Assembly: GCA_001466705.2 (NCBI GenBank)
Contig: LATX02000252.1
Span: 1 to 64,000, forward strand
Direction: 5' to 3'
Length of the DNA: 64,000 nucleotides
DNA from: Moniliophthora roreri
Taxonomy: Eukaryota; Basidiomycota; Agaricomycetes; Agaricales; Marasmiaceae
The translations under genes and the position numbers were made by a program. Each line of letters opens with the position of its first letter. Position 1 is the first letter of the stretch. The notes beneath the pieces were generated by a model. That model searched no databases, was not told where the DNA came from, and saw only the letters and a list, made by a program, of their open reading frames with translations. Below are positions 47,215-59,384 of this stretch, in pieces.

Positions 47215-47540
47215 TTGAGAATTTACCACATGTCAGGATTTAAGGTCTGCTTTAGAAGGGGTCTTCATTCACATGATTGCTACTAATTTTTCCTAGATGT
47301 CCTTTGTAAAGGTACTGTATTGGTGCTGCATCACTGTTACAGCACCTGTAACACCCAGAACACATTATAATGCCCTGCAATTGTTACAGGGCATTATGTT
47401 AGGTATGTAACTCAGATGTATTACTACAGAGTAATCACATGGTGTTCTAACTATGCTACAATTCTCTAGGATAATTGCAGGCTGTTGCATTTCATGGTCA
47501 CACCCTGTAACCCATTGCAGTAGCCTGTCAGGCAGGGGCC
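47215..47540. repeat. Dispersed repeat C, copy 2
   Basis: Partner of 29530-29920, with the same order of shared blocks and the TGTTACAGGGCATTATG / CCTGTAACCCATTGCAG motifs at its right half. Confidence 0.65.
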
Positions 47541-48028
47541 ATCAGCAAAATGACATCATCTTTTCCACTTTTTACAGCATTTCCAGCATGCCAGAAGACC
47601 TACCAGCTCATAATCCATACTGGTAATCTGCATGCATATAATATTTCATACATATAATAGTCATTAGTAGATGCATTGAAGTATTTTTGACATTCTTTAG
47701 CAATTTGTGGCACTAGAGAAAGCCAAATCAAACATAATTTCCCCAAAAATGACATAGCTTGTAGCCTGTGACTTTTTGCCTTTTTAGGGGTAAACAGGAA
47801 AAAAAAGTTTTGGTAATGTCAGTTGCCCCCATTCCTGGATGACTTGATCAGACATCTACAGCCAGGTTCCCTTTTAGGGTGTCTGTAGACATCTGACTAG
47901 TGTCAAGCCCTGTGAACCTGATTCATATCACCAAGGTGACCCTGCACACAAAAAGCCAATATCACCGCTGTGTGCTTGTAACTGCATTCTCCCCTCCAGC
48001 TTGCTCAGCTCTTCACTGAAGCCCTTGC

Positions 48029-49665
48029 ATGGATCCCCTTCCTTATAATGTCACCATATCTTCTCAGACAGCATCCGTCCTTTACTCCCCAGATCGTGAT
48101 ACCACCCCAGATAGAGGCTGGAACATTACCTACAGCCATGGCGCCACATCTACTCCTAACGGCCCTGCAGGTGTTGGCACTGACTACCATCGAACATCTG
48201 TCTCTGGAGCAACAATGCAACTGAGTTGGGTGGGCACTGCACTATATCTTTACGGAAACGCGGTGCCTGGCTCATACAAGATTGCTGTAGACAACATAGA
48301 GCTTTCCGAATTAGCAGCAGATCTTCAAGTCGGACTATTAGGGAGTAAGACAGGACTGTCGTATGGAAGCCATACAGCTACGTTGGCCATAGTTGGAGGA
48401 AGTGAAGTAGCATTTCAGTATGCTGAGGTGACGATTGGAATGGGGTATCAAGGGTGTGTCGGGACTTTGCCAGTTATCTTTATTACTAACGTTCAAGCTC
48501 CGTTGTAGGTCTTCGTCTCCAATTCAGAATCAGTCCGTTCCACTAGTAATTGCAGATGGAAACAGTACGAAGCCAAATGAACAATTCTTCTCCTTCAACA
48601 ACGCATCAGGTGGCTCCAGTCAGGATTGTGGTTGGTATGTGGAAGGTTTCACGGGACAAAGTGAGGCCTGAGTTATTGTAGGGCAAAAATTACTGAATAA
48701 CTCCTATTTCTGCAGCATTTCCAGCTGATGGAAGTCCGGAATCAGTCCCCCGTCAAATGGTTGCGTCTTGTGGGGGTGACAGCCTTGTGTTCAAGATCAA
48801 GGAAACCTCAGCTTTTTTTATATGGGGGGTTGTCCACAACAATCATCGTTGGAAGACGGCCACTTTAAAGCCAGGGCTGGACGGTGCCCCTTCCAAAACG
48901 ACACATTACAGGGACTTCTCTTCAATTCTGGATTTCCGCCAAATTTTGTACTGGGAAAGTGGGTTAGATCGCGATGAGGAATACGAGGTCGAGATAATGA
49001 GCGATTATGATTCTGGAAAAAATTACATGAGTTTCCACACCCTCCAACTTATTGACGGGTATGTTCTTTGATTCTTCTATTTGAGGCGTAATGCTCACTT
49101 CAGGCATTGCTGCAGTGGCTCAAAACCTAATGTCTCTGAACTGAGCCCGTCTGGCTCACCTCCCTCTTCGCAGTCCTCGACCGGTCTCGGAGCGGGCCCT
49201 ATTGCTGGTATTGCAGTAAGTAAATTCCCTTGGCGTCATTTTGCTCCATTATGAATGTTGCCCTCGACAGATTGGCGTCGTATCAGTTATCGTGCTAGTA
49301 CTTTTAGCATCATATTTATTATGGCGCAGAAGGTAAGCTGTATTTGCTTTTGTTCGCAGTCAATGATGTCGTGACCCATAGGTCCCATAGCAGACCGATT
49401 AGGAGTAAGGCTGTGGAGTTGGACCAAGAGAGGAGTAATATACCAGAGCCTTTCGCAGGTAAGCTCAATTGTTGATTGTAAAATTCACGTGAAACTAAGT
49501 TAGTATTTAGATTCTTTTTCGCCCCGCGAAATCGATGCGGGACCCGTGATGCCAATGGCTTTACCCCCAGAATACAATCCCTCGTGGTCTCATTCAGTAG
49601 AATCCGTTCAATCTCCTAGCCAGCGGAGTCTTCCAATCCCTCCAGGACGCACGAAGCAAGGATAA
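48029..49665 (+). CDS. Ectodomain, single-TM, cytoplasmic-tail protein (438 aa, 7 exons)
   Basis: A membrane protein of a type common in Agaricomycetes, whose role is unknown and may be sensing or adhesion. Exons: 48029-48453, 48509-48660, 48725-49058, 49104-49215, 49271-49332, 49382-49458, 49511-49665; all six introns are 45-64 nt with GT...AG and the frame closes to 439 codons with stop. Residues 1-165 and 170-305 look like two beta-rich extracellular modules (HRTSVSGATMQLSWVGTALY; KPGLDGAPSKTTHYRDFSSI). A Ser/Pro/Gly-rich linker follows. The membrane span is about 336-359 (IGVVSVIVLVLLASYLLW), closed by RRRSHSR, and the tail is Pro/Ser-rich (PPEYNPSWSHS). No signal peptide precedes ATG 48029, which is usual for this group; an upstream exon cannot be excluded. 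It is the first CpG-normal gene at the compartment border. The gene model is inferred from splice sites and an unbroken frame. Confidence 0.85.
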
Positions 49666-50393
49666 TTATTTAGGTTGTCATGGAACCGCCGCCGACAATA
49701 ATCATGGTTTATAGTATACCATTCTACATTTGTTACTTATTCCGCCTCACGTCGAATCAACTCCTTCCACGCTTGTAATCTCAGTAATCGCTCCCAATTC
49801 ATATATGAATCATGATTTGCTTGTCAAAGGTCGATAGTTCAGCCGACGGAACTCATAATGATCGTATGTAAGGCCAAATAATTTTTTTCCATCGGCACTA
49901 CAGTTCAGTACGTCACTTGAAGTATTTATTCAAACCGTTGAGACATGCGGGGAAGACCTAGCACTCTTGAAGCTTGAAGTCGTGCAGAGAGGTAATTCGA
50001 GTTTAATATCACCGCACTTCCAGCAGTCGTCGAATTTTTTAATCTGAGTCTACAACACATCCGGGGCCTAGGAGGGCCTAGAGCTTATTGAAGTTCGACT
50101 CGGATGCATCCAACCGGATCATCGTCATCGAGAACGCAACCCACCGTCCGAGGGTGTCCAAGTTCGGAACGAAATTCGTGAGAACAGTCAACAGAAGTGA
50201 GTGTACACAGCCCATTCTGAAATTGGATATGGGAGATCCAGCTCCGTTCCTCCAGGATCTGCCTTCGCCTTCGCCTCTGGTACCAAGTTCCAGAAAACGC
50301 TAAACAAATCATCGTTAACTTTCAAGGATTACAAGCAGCACAATTTAATGCACGTATCTACCTGGGCCATCGTGCTATGAAATAGGCCCTAAC
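49666..50393. other. Intergenic, partly shared with 26.1-26.3 kb
   Basis: No gene is supported. The stretch 49945-50393 matches the decayed copy at 26132-26345 and probably covers the 3' flank of the nucleotidyltransferase-like gene. Confidence 0.5.
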
Positions 50394-51188
50394 CTAAACC
50401 TTGAAACCCAATCGCCCCCACTGTTTCCTCGACTCTGGGTACTCCTTGACAAACACTTCCACCCTATTCTGCATTCCACGCATGAACTTCAACTGGCTGG
50501 ATAGCCACTCCTCTTTCTTTAGCTTCAAATTCACTTCGTGATCCACCGCCAACTCGAGCATTTCTTCGAGATCAACAACGTCACGTTGAGCTCTTGCCCG
50601 CATCCGCACTTCCTTAGAAATACGATATACATCCCATGCCTGGAGTTTCGTCAATAGCAACGGTAGGATGGGCATGACAGGTATATCCCCCCATGGCTGA
50701 ACGTGTTGCACCCGTGCTTTGGGTATGGCTGGTACATGGAATTGGTCGTCACGACCCGGAAGGAAGATATCAATTTTGCATGGGCTTTGGGAGGTCGGTT
50801 GGTAATGAAGTTTCCTGTGCTCGGCGCTAGGTACAGAGGATGGGATCAGGTTGAATTTGGGATTGGCTTTCACAATGAGTTCTTTTATGGTGGAGAGGGA
50901 ACGCCCATCGTCCGTGAGGAGTACGATGTCTACGTCCTATTGAAATATCATGCATCAAGCAATGAACGTGCTTGTAAGGATCTGAGAACACACATTGGGT
51001 ACTCGATTCTCCATTCCGTAGATCAAGCAAGCGGTGCTCCCAAGAATACAGCAGTTGATGCGGTTTTTGGTGAGGGCTTGAATAGCTGCTCGAGCTACAC
51101 TTGTAACGGCAACAGCATTCATGCTCGTGAAGGGTGAGGTATGAGCGACTGTCGAACCAAGGAGTCTCGAGCCTCTTATACCAAACAC
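50394..51188 (-). CDS. Nucleotidyltransferase-fold protein (245 aa, 2 exons)
   Basis: Exon 1 is 51188-50994 (65 codons), the intron 50993-50937 (57 nt, GTGTGT ... CAATAG), and exon 2 50936-50394. Splicing joins ENRVPN to DVDIV in frame. The protein has the pattern of the polymerase-beta-like nucleotidyltransferase fold: GS at residues 50-51 (LGSTACLIYG), the metal-binding pair D66 and D68 (NDVDIV), and a third acid D121 (CKIDIFLPGRDD). Then comes a helical part (MPILPLLLTKLQAWDVYR) and a Lys/Glu-rich end. Such proteins occur as small families in Agaricomycetes; the substrate is unknown. The N-terminus may instead start at the Met of MNAVAVTSVARAA (residue 23). A CpG-decayed copy exists at 26346-27700. 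The fold is a reasoned match to the motif order; activity is not shown. Confidence 0.75.
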
Positions 51189-53285
51189 GAATGACTGCGC
51201 TTTAGCCTGGCTGAGGATCTCGGGAGAAGCATGAGTTTAACACACGAGGTAGCGAGACTGTTATGGCAACAGCAGCCATGGAACGAATTCCAAATATTTT
51301 CGAACGGCGAAGACGGGAAAGAGGGTAGCTAGGTCCTACTATGGGATTATTGCATCCAAAATGAACGAAGGTAGGCCGAAGAAGACCGACCTTGAGAGCC
51401 TTTCGTTTCACTTCCAACTTCTTTTGGCTGAATTTTGGGGTTACTTATAGCTGTCTTTGAAGCAGGTAAATTGACATGTTTTAGATGGCTGCCAGGTATC
51501 ACAAACGTCCAAGTCAGATGCTGGAAAGCGGCTGGGAACTGGTGGATCGAGTCGAAACTCGGATCTAGTAGAGGCCTCGGAACTTATGGAATCCTGTTGA
51601 GGGCATAATTTTCCGAAGAGAGACATAACATGTTCGAAAGGAATTTTAGGGATGAGCCAGTCGAATTTGTAGTTGATACTTTGAAGCAAGCTGTAGTCGC
51701 GGTTGTGATGGCATCGCGAGATTTTTTTTTGATGGTCTGTGCGCAACCGAGAATTGCGATCAAATATCGAGCCGCGTCATTTGCGCGTCATCATACTTCT
51801 CGCCCACCATCACGATGCCTCAGAACTAGTCTCGAAGCACTTTCAGTGCAAAACTTCCGGAATCTTCAACGTCCCAAAAAAGACTGCCCATGCCTGGTTA
51901 CAAAATACTTATACGTCAAAGCAGAAAAAAAATGCAAAATTGCGACGCTGGGGCCTTGGGTAATGGGACTAGTACTCACTCTTGTATGTTATCAACTCCT
52001 GTCTTCCCGATTCGATATTGAGCTCAATGATGTTTTGTTCTATAGCTTATAACTGCAGTATGGAGCTTAGCCGACAAACAGCTTGTTGAATGGTGAACGT
52101 TTGAATCATAGACCACCGGATATACCTGTTACCATTACCACGAATTCATGGTCCTCCAAAGCTTCCCCCTTCCCGTGGCGTCGTGATATACGTTCAAAAT
52201 GTTACTGCGATCCATATCATCGTTACTAGGGCCCATCCTGAATCTTGAAAGGACAAGCGTAGTGCAAGTCTTAAGATACGCAGTGAGTGTGATAGCGGTT
52301 ACTCCCCAGACTGATTCTAATGGTTTTTGGACTAGAAACGCTTTTCATGGATCCGAATATGTTGAACAGAGGGGGAATCTGGGATATCAGTGTCTATTGC
52401 GGTTCCGTGCGGCCACAATCACCCTCTTTTCCAGGCATCCATTCTCGAAGATACAAAAATGTTATACCAGAACTTAAGGCGAGAAAAAGGCAGAGAATTC
52501 GAGTGTTACGTCAAGTGGCATTCCGGTGAGAACTGTCCAGCACAGTGGTACGTGCCGTGTTGTCTTTCGACCACAAGCTCTCTTAGCTGACTGTCTGAAT
52601 AAGGAGGCCGCTCGGTGTACCCGGGACATCCTATTGCGAGGATGCACGAGCCGAAAACGCCGCTAATGTGATTACGCATAACTTATTCGAGGAACGGTCA
52701 TCAATCTTTACAGAAATGTTATTCAATAGTCTCGTCTGCTTGAGGGTTGTTACATCCTACCCAAGAGCCATGACGAGCTACCCAACGTGGGCTGCGGAAA
52801 ACCCCGTTTCCGGCAAGAACAGACTTCGCAGTTGTCTCTCATTGTCTCTCATTTCTCTATATGCGACACATGGGACGAAATGTTGGATACTGGATAACGG
52901 ACCTCTCCGATGAATGAAGATCCCTTGTCCGCTTCGATAGCTTTTAGTGGGGTGAGTGCTTCCGGCATCCCAGCGGCGACCGAAGCGGCTGATGGTCTTT
53001 GAAAAGCTCCGGTACCCAAGAATCCCAGGATTCACATCCGTGTTGTCTCAATCCCATAGTTGCAGTCTTGGTGATTTGTCTCTCTTTCCAACTATGTTGA
53101 ATTATGGTGCTGATTATCTGCTTTAGATGCAGTCAACTACGTCTTCGACACGAATACCTGCGTACCTCTTGCCTGCCAATCTTCTCATTCCACGCTCAAT
53201 AGCTCGCTAGATCGGTGGCATTAGTGTATCTATGTGAGTTTGTTCGTCGCCCCACAAATGCCCCTATTTACTAACAACGTCACAG
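51189..53285. other. Region without supported gene; partial array unit at its end
   Basis: The stretch 51430-52165 has a decayed copy at 30200-30910. Open frames at 51630-52052 (+) and 51417-51202 (-) show no motif I know and are not conserved as proteins in the other copy. The stretch from about 52800 to 53285 resembles 57600-58486 and 63780-64000 and seems to be the tail of a partial upstream unit of the tandem array. Confidence 0.45.
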
Positions 53286-53553
53286 GATCGGGATGAACTA
53301 GCTAGCCAAAATGACCTCGTGTGATCCACCGGGTGTAACGTTCAACACGACAAACAGATAGCATTCATACATAATTTATGGTACACAGACCAGCAAACTT
53401 TTTTTATATGTTTACAAAATTTTCGGAATCAAAGAGAGGAAGAATTAATGATTTGTCACGGTGCAAGCCTAGGCGACGCTAGTCTATCAGGCACACTTGA
53501 GATCAGCTAACCGAGGACTAAAACCTAAACTCGAGTAGAGTACTCACAACCTT

Positions 53554-54161
<608 letters not shown>

Positions 54162-56440
54162 TGTAGAAAGAGCAAGACTTGTTGTGGTGGTGGTTGTTAG
54201 TGAGCTGGGAGGTGGATGCTGAAGAAAAGCCGACTGCAAGTGCCATCTTATATATGTCCAGCACTTGACTATTTTGAATTCCAATGCAAAAAAGGTAATT
54301 GACAATTTTCATGGTAAGAACTGTGAAATTTGAGTCAGATGGTCTCTAACAGTGTCGAAGGAGTCTCCGGCGTGCGGTGGTTCCGACACATTGACCTAAA
54401 GCCTCCCCACATCTACACGTTTTCTGCTAATTCTTCCTGTCATCAAATGCATTAGAATAATCGAGATATTCAATACTTACACCCCAATTCCTTAGTGCAT
54501 TGCCTAACAGATAGTTTAATATGAAGGATATTGTATAAAACAACGTCAGACCGACTGAAGGTATGGAAGCAACTCGGCCGGTACAACGGAGGTCAGTGGC
54601 CCACTGCCGTATATGCATTGAAATTCTAGCACCATTCGGTCTTCACCTGTGAGTTATTGGGCACCTTTCAACAGGAAGTACACGGATAAGGCTCTGTTGA
54701 GTCAAAACTGATGTTCAGTGGTGGCGAGGGATGGAAGTGTATGCATATATGCATATGCCCACACAAAGTGTGGCGCCATTTACGGATATCCGTATCCGTA
54801 CCGCACGAGCATAATGAAATCATATTCTCATCTAGGCAGTTAGGGGGACATTCCGATGGTACCGGAATCTCCGAGTCTCCGAGTCTGTGGGGTCGTTGGG
54901 GTAAACACGGAAAGGAAGCGTGAAGTATGACCCGACCGTCGGACACACTGAAAGCCGGTATTACTTGAGATGGGGACACAGCCCCAAAAAAACGCAAACG
55001 TGTACCTGAGAACACACTCTATACGCCTTCCAAAGTTTGTTCTGCTACTCCGAAGCGATCCCTCGCGTCCATGGAACTTCCTGAACATACTGAAGTGGGT
55101 GTGCAAATCGCAAAAGTTCTCGATGGCGTCTGATAACTGAATAACTGTCGACCACGATTGCCGAAAAAAAGCCAAGAACTTGTTCAGTTTAGTACACCTC
55201 ACACACTGTCTACATCCATAAGCACTGTTGGAGTCCGTACCATTTACCATGTCGTGCATGGACCCTTCTAAAGGATGTCGGTTATTGATATGTATTCATA
55301 CATACGACCCCATTTGAGTATACCATATGTATGTGGTGTTCATCTCTATCAGTGGCAGACCAAGTACCCAAATCGTAATCACTCACGCACAATAATCAAT
55401 GTCATACCATCCGTCAAACCTTCACTATACGGAACGTGTTCAAATAGTGCTCGTTATTCGGTTCGGTAATCGCACCACATCAAGACCTAAAGCTACTGAC
55501 GAACAGCGCAGGTGCTCCGTCGTGCCAATTGGAGTAAATGCCTCAAAAGTTAACGCATGTGCAATGTTGTCATTGCGTATACCTCGAGGACTCCGTTAAT
55601 TGAAGGGTCGGGTCAAATGAATAGATGCTAGATTTTTGGGGAACTGGATCCCACTGCTCGCTAGTAGTGTGCCCCTAAGTGCTACATATGGTCTGAAAGC
55701 GTGATATGACACGTACCGAAAATATTCTGACCTCAGATTATATTTTCATATCCAACACTGTAGTACTGGGGATCTTGTTCACCGGTGTTCAGCCCTAGGT
55801 TATAATTTCTGAAGAGCTTGACTCCTAGAGCGTATGTAGCCTATAGGTGAGGAAGCTCGTGCTTCTGTCCTTTGGGTTGCAATGATTTGAAGCGGTATGC
55901 TAATCTGAATGGACAGGTGAAGAACCAAGTTACAACTGAAATGCTATTGGAGACTAGACACGTACCGAAAATTTTCTTCGCTTTCCTGTCATCTCCACTG
56001 TATGACGCCGGAAGCGAGCTAGTGGAGCGGCAGGCCCCAACTACCGATAGAGGTTTTGGAAAGCCGGAATGCTACTAAGTACAAGCATTCAACGAGCGGT
56101 TAGATTTTGGAGGATATACACTGCGGAGGTATTTCGGGAAGAGCAGCAGGTAGACGTGAGCTGGTGCTAATTTGAGATAGTCGGAATGCCGCACCTCCAC
56201 TACCCATTGTCCCTCACTTGCTTCGTCATAAGCTATCAGTGGCCTATCCTTTGCAGTACGTGGCATCAGTCTTCGTTGCTGATCGATGGCTTCAGCAACG
56301 ACGACTCAAGAAAACGCCGGTAGGAAAACTCTAGGAAAACGTGGGAAAAAAAGCAAATTGAGCGTGACGTCGGCGTGACGTCACGGAAAGGACTGCGCGA
56401 TCAGGCTTCTTGAACCATCACCGCTGCCGTTGCCAGCTGC
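54162..56440. other. Non-coding part of array unit 1
   Basis: Conserved with 59385-61440, including the 5' flank of the small-protein gene (CCGGCGTGCGGTGG; TTATATATGTCCAGCACTTG, a possible TATA element 90 bp upstream of ATG). Minus-strand open frames at 55015-54668 and 60244-59798 differ in frame structure, so they are not called. About 200 bp near 55998-56194 is inverted relative to unit 2. Confidence 0.5.
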
Positions 56441-57310
56441 ATGTCGAGTGCGTATAGACCTTTTTATACTTATTCCTTTTAGGCTATGTAGAAATCAAAT
56501 CACTTTCAGCGATTCCAACGACTTCTCCCCGACGTTCATTTTCACCAGCTCCAAGTTGACCCATCTCACCTTCTCGTTCGTGGACAAGGACACCGCCTCC
56601 TTCTCCACCCCAGTATCTCAATTAAAAGGTCCATCGCCATCACATACGCTTGCTCCGTCATCATCAAGCTTGGCGACGTTATCGCCATTCGTATCGTCCT
56701 CGTTTAAGCCTATTCCTATACCACCCGTTCACGATGAAGCAGCAGGAGTAGAGATGTCACCGGGTAGTAGTGTATCGGCATTATGGAGCAAGTGTATGTG
56801 TGTACCACTACTGCTTCTTCGGATTACTGTTGACGTCTTTATAGGAACACTCACACCATGCCAACGGTGAAAGTGCCAGTCCCAGAAAACCCGTTATACC
56901 ATGTCGTATAGCATACCCAAAGTTCATCCCAAGCAGTTTATCCCTATAACACCCAATTTATCAGAACATACCCCTTCCGCCTACCATTCACAGCCGTCAT
57001 CCAACTACTTGCAAGGATGACTTCCCTGTAGACAGCTTCCGATACCTCCAGCTCCGTGGATGATACTACTACTGCCCTCCAGTTTACGCCCAACGCAAAG
57101 TACGGATATCCGCTCTTCTCGTCGAATGCCGGAAAGATATGTTATTGGGTTTGAAACCTCCCGCTTTCACCCACCGTACCATCGATCTTGGAGATAAGCT
57201 ATAACCCCTGTACCCAACGCCCGATTCAGATGATAGCGAATCTTCATCTGAGGAAGATGGCGCAGTGAAGGGTATTGATACGCCATCCTGATGCATCGAG
57301 GACATTGGGG
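56441..57310 (+). pseudogene. Decayed Pro/Ser-rich protein gene, copy in unit 1
   Basis: One frame reads DKDTASFSTPVSQLKGPSPS, then PPVHDEAAGVEMSPGSSVSA followed by LWSK, with a probable intron from 56794 (GTATGT ... ATAG before GAACACTC). Later parts (NAKYGYPLFSSNAGK, then frame breaks) match NAKYIRSPHRTSER in unit 2. The style, with PPLPPP, SVSALRSK and acidic PESDEDD stretches, recalls fungal adaptor proteins rich in SH3-binding prolines. No SH3 domain is visible. Several stops and frame changes show that it is not functional. The identity of the parent gene is uncertain. Confidence 0.45.
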
Positions 57311-58486
57311 CATCCGCCGTATTTACAGCTCAACACAGCTGCGAGGTGTGAATGCAATGACGGTACCTGCATGCACCGGGCATGCTATGTCGAATGGGTT
57401 CATCGTTGTTGGGGCGTGAGGGAGAAGAATGGGTAGTAAGTCGGTAACGTTTCCTTATCATATAATTATACGTGACTGGTTCGTTTAAGACTCATCGAAT
57501 CTAACAGAACCGTCGTCAGTCTCGAATGCATGAACATCCCATATCCTGCACGAGAGCCATGGAGGCTAGCCAATGCCGTGTTCTCAGAATCCATAATCAA
57601 TTTCTGATGAAAAAGCTTGTTAGCAGCTGTCTCTCATCGCTAACCCTTCTTGTGCACACGCGGGATGAACTCGTGGCTACTGGAGAGCAGCCCTCTCTGA
57701 ATGACCTTTCTTCCGCTGCAATAGCGTGAGTACTTTCGGCACCCTAATTGCGACCTACGTTGTTGACGGTATATCAAAGGGTACCACATCGAACCTCAGG
57801 AGCCTATGGCGGTGTCTAGATAGGCTTTACGTAGAGACGCGTGTATCGAGCTGAACGAGAACGATAACGACGACCTCATTGTATCGTCTACGGCTTTCAT
57901 GGAGGCAAGTCTTGCCAGCACACCATAATTGATAATTGAAAGTCTAGCGTACAGGGTGCCGATACGAAATCTATCCCTCATCCAATAGGCATATGAGATA
58001 TCCCTCGACAACGCCTCGAATGACTACCAAACTCCGTCTAACCAGAGCATTGTATCATGAAAGCTCAATTGGCACGATTACCAAGAAAAGTCTGTTCCAC
58101 TGTCTCTTTATGATCCCAGTCTTTCAATCAGTAAACGGGCTTCGTGCGACCTTGGAACGAAAGAGCACCCGAATGATTTCGGCTGTCTATATCACGAGGG
58201 AAGGATGTCCGGCCCACATCCCACATTACCAATGTGAGTCAAATTTGAAATCCCTCCTTTCTCCAATCTACCACGACAACTGTTGTATCAACACAGGGTG
58301 CATCCACTCCTCCACTACTAGAATCCATTTCTTGTAGGAACCAACGGATATCAAACCAGCTTCTGAGAAAATGAACGAATGCCTCGCAGGTTCGCTCAGA
58401 ACCAATCTACTTTCTGATCGGTTGCGGATGAGTACGAGACGGACACTCCCATTCTGCACGTCTAACGCTAAAAATTGGCGTGACAG
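57311..58486. other. End of array unit 1, no supported gene
   Basis: The stretch 57430-57760 matches 63650-63960 in unit 2. An open frame at 57993-58337 has no motif and no counterpart. I see nothing else here. Confidence 0.4.
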
Positions 58487-58775
58487 GGTCAGGATGAACT
58501 AGCTAGCTAAAATGATCTCGCACAATCCAACGGAGGTAACATTCAACACAACAAACAGATAACATTCATGTACAAATTATGGCACATACATCAGCAAACT
58601 TTTTTTTTTTTCCAGATTATTTTTCAGAATCAAAGAGGTCTGTTCTTTGGAAAGAGAGAAAAAGAATTGATGATTTGCCATGGTGCAAACCCTGGACGTC
58701 CCGAGTCTGTCAGGTACACTTGAGATCAGCCAACCGAGGACTAAAATTTAACCCGAGGAAAGTACTTACAACGTT

Positions 58776-59384
58776 CTAGATTGGGAGAGGAATGAGCTTG
58801 AACTCTGCCTCGTACTTCTTGCTGAGGATCTCAAGCGTGAACCTAATCCAGAGCCATCCGTCCCTGATGAACAGAGTGATACTGCCAGAGGCTCCTGAGA
58901 CACCGAACGTGATGGTGACACCATCTCTCAGGTTTCCCTTGAGTTCACCAACCGGAATGGCCGGGAAGATAGGGAACTTAATGTAGACAGAAATGTCGAC
59001 TTCCAAACTGCTTAAATCAATGGAACCACGAAGCTGAGGGGAGGTGATTCTCATTAGTAAGGCCAATTGGACCATAGAAAGGAATAAAGTACCTGAAGAG
59101 TGACAGGGCCAATTGGGATATCAATATGAACGGTGTAGTTGGCTCGATTGTCGCCATATACAGGGGGGCCAGCGATGGCGAAGACGTGGTATTCCTCTCC
59201 ATCGGCATCATTTACAGCGACGGTGTGATGATTACGGAGGAAATCTATGAGGTATAATCATTGACCTCCGACCCAGAAATGTGTTGTGCAAATTACTGAC
59301 CTATACCACGTAGATTTTTGTTAGAGAAAGTGTCAATGGGACGCTGTATAATAACAAGGACCTAGACTAACCTTCGACAGACAT
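58776..59384 (-). CDS. Small protein of unknown function, paralogue 2 (140 aa, 3 exons)
   Basis: Exons: 59384-59372 (MSVE plus one base), 59244-59093, 59033-58776, giving 141 codons with stop. Intron 2 is 59092-59034 (59 nt). The stretch between exons 1 and 2 is 127 nt and again has an internal AG/GT (59301/59300). The protein keeps the frame of paralogue 1: [32 protein letters not shown], the end [11 protein letters not shown] and GNLRDGVTI. The middle differs more ([36 protein letters not shown]), and the end of the domain is four residues shorter. Two intact copies with coding-length-preserving changes suggest that both have been under selection, although this needs a substitution count. 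Function unknown; no secretion signal. Confidence 0.75.

Noticed and set aside
50085..50312. Overlapping frames on both strands downstream of the nucleotidyltransferase-like gene
   Set aside because: They shadow each other, have no motif, and are absent from the paralogous region.
51202..51417. Upstream exon of the nucleotidyltransferase-like gene
   Set aside because: The minus-strand frame is open but no splice pair joins it in frame convincingly and the decayed copy does not conserve it.
54668..55259. Minus-strand frames at 54668-55259 and 59798-60244
   Set aside because: The DNA is conserved between array units but the frames shift and their ends differ; no splice model or motif.
57993..58337. 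114-codon plus-strand frame
   Set aside because: No counterpart in the next unit, no motif, and competing frames on the other strand.
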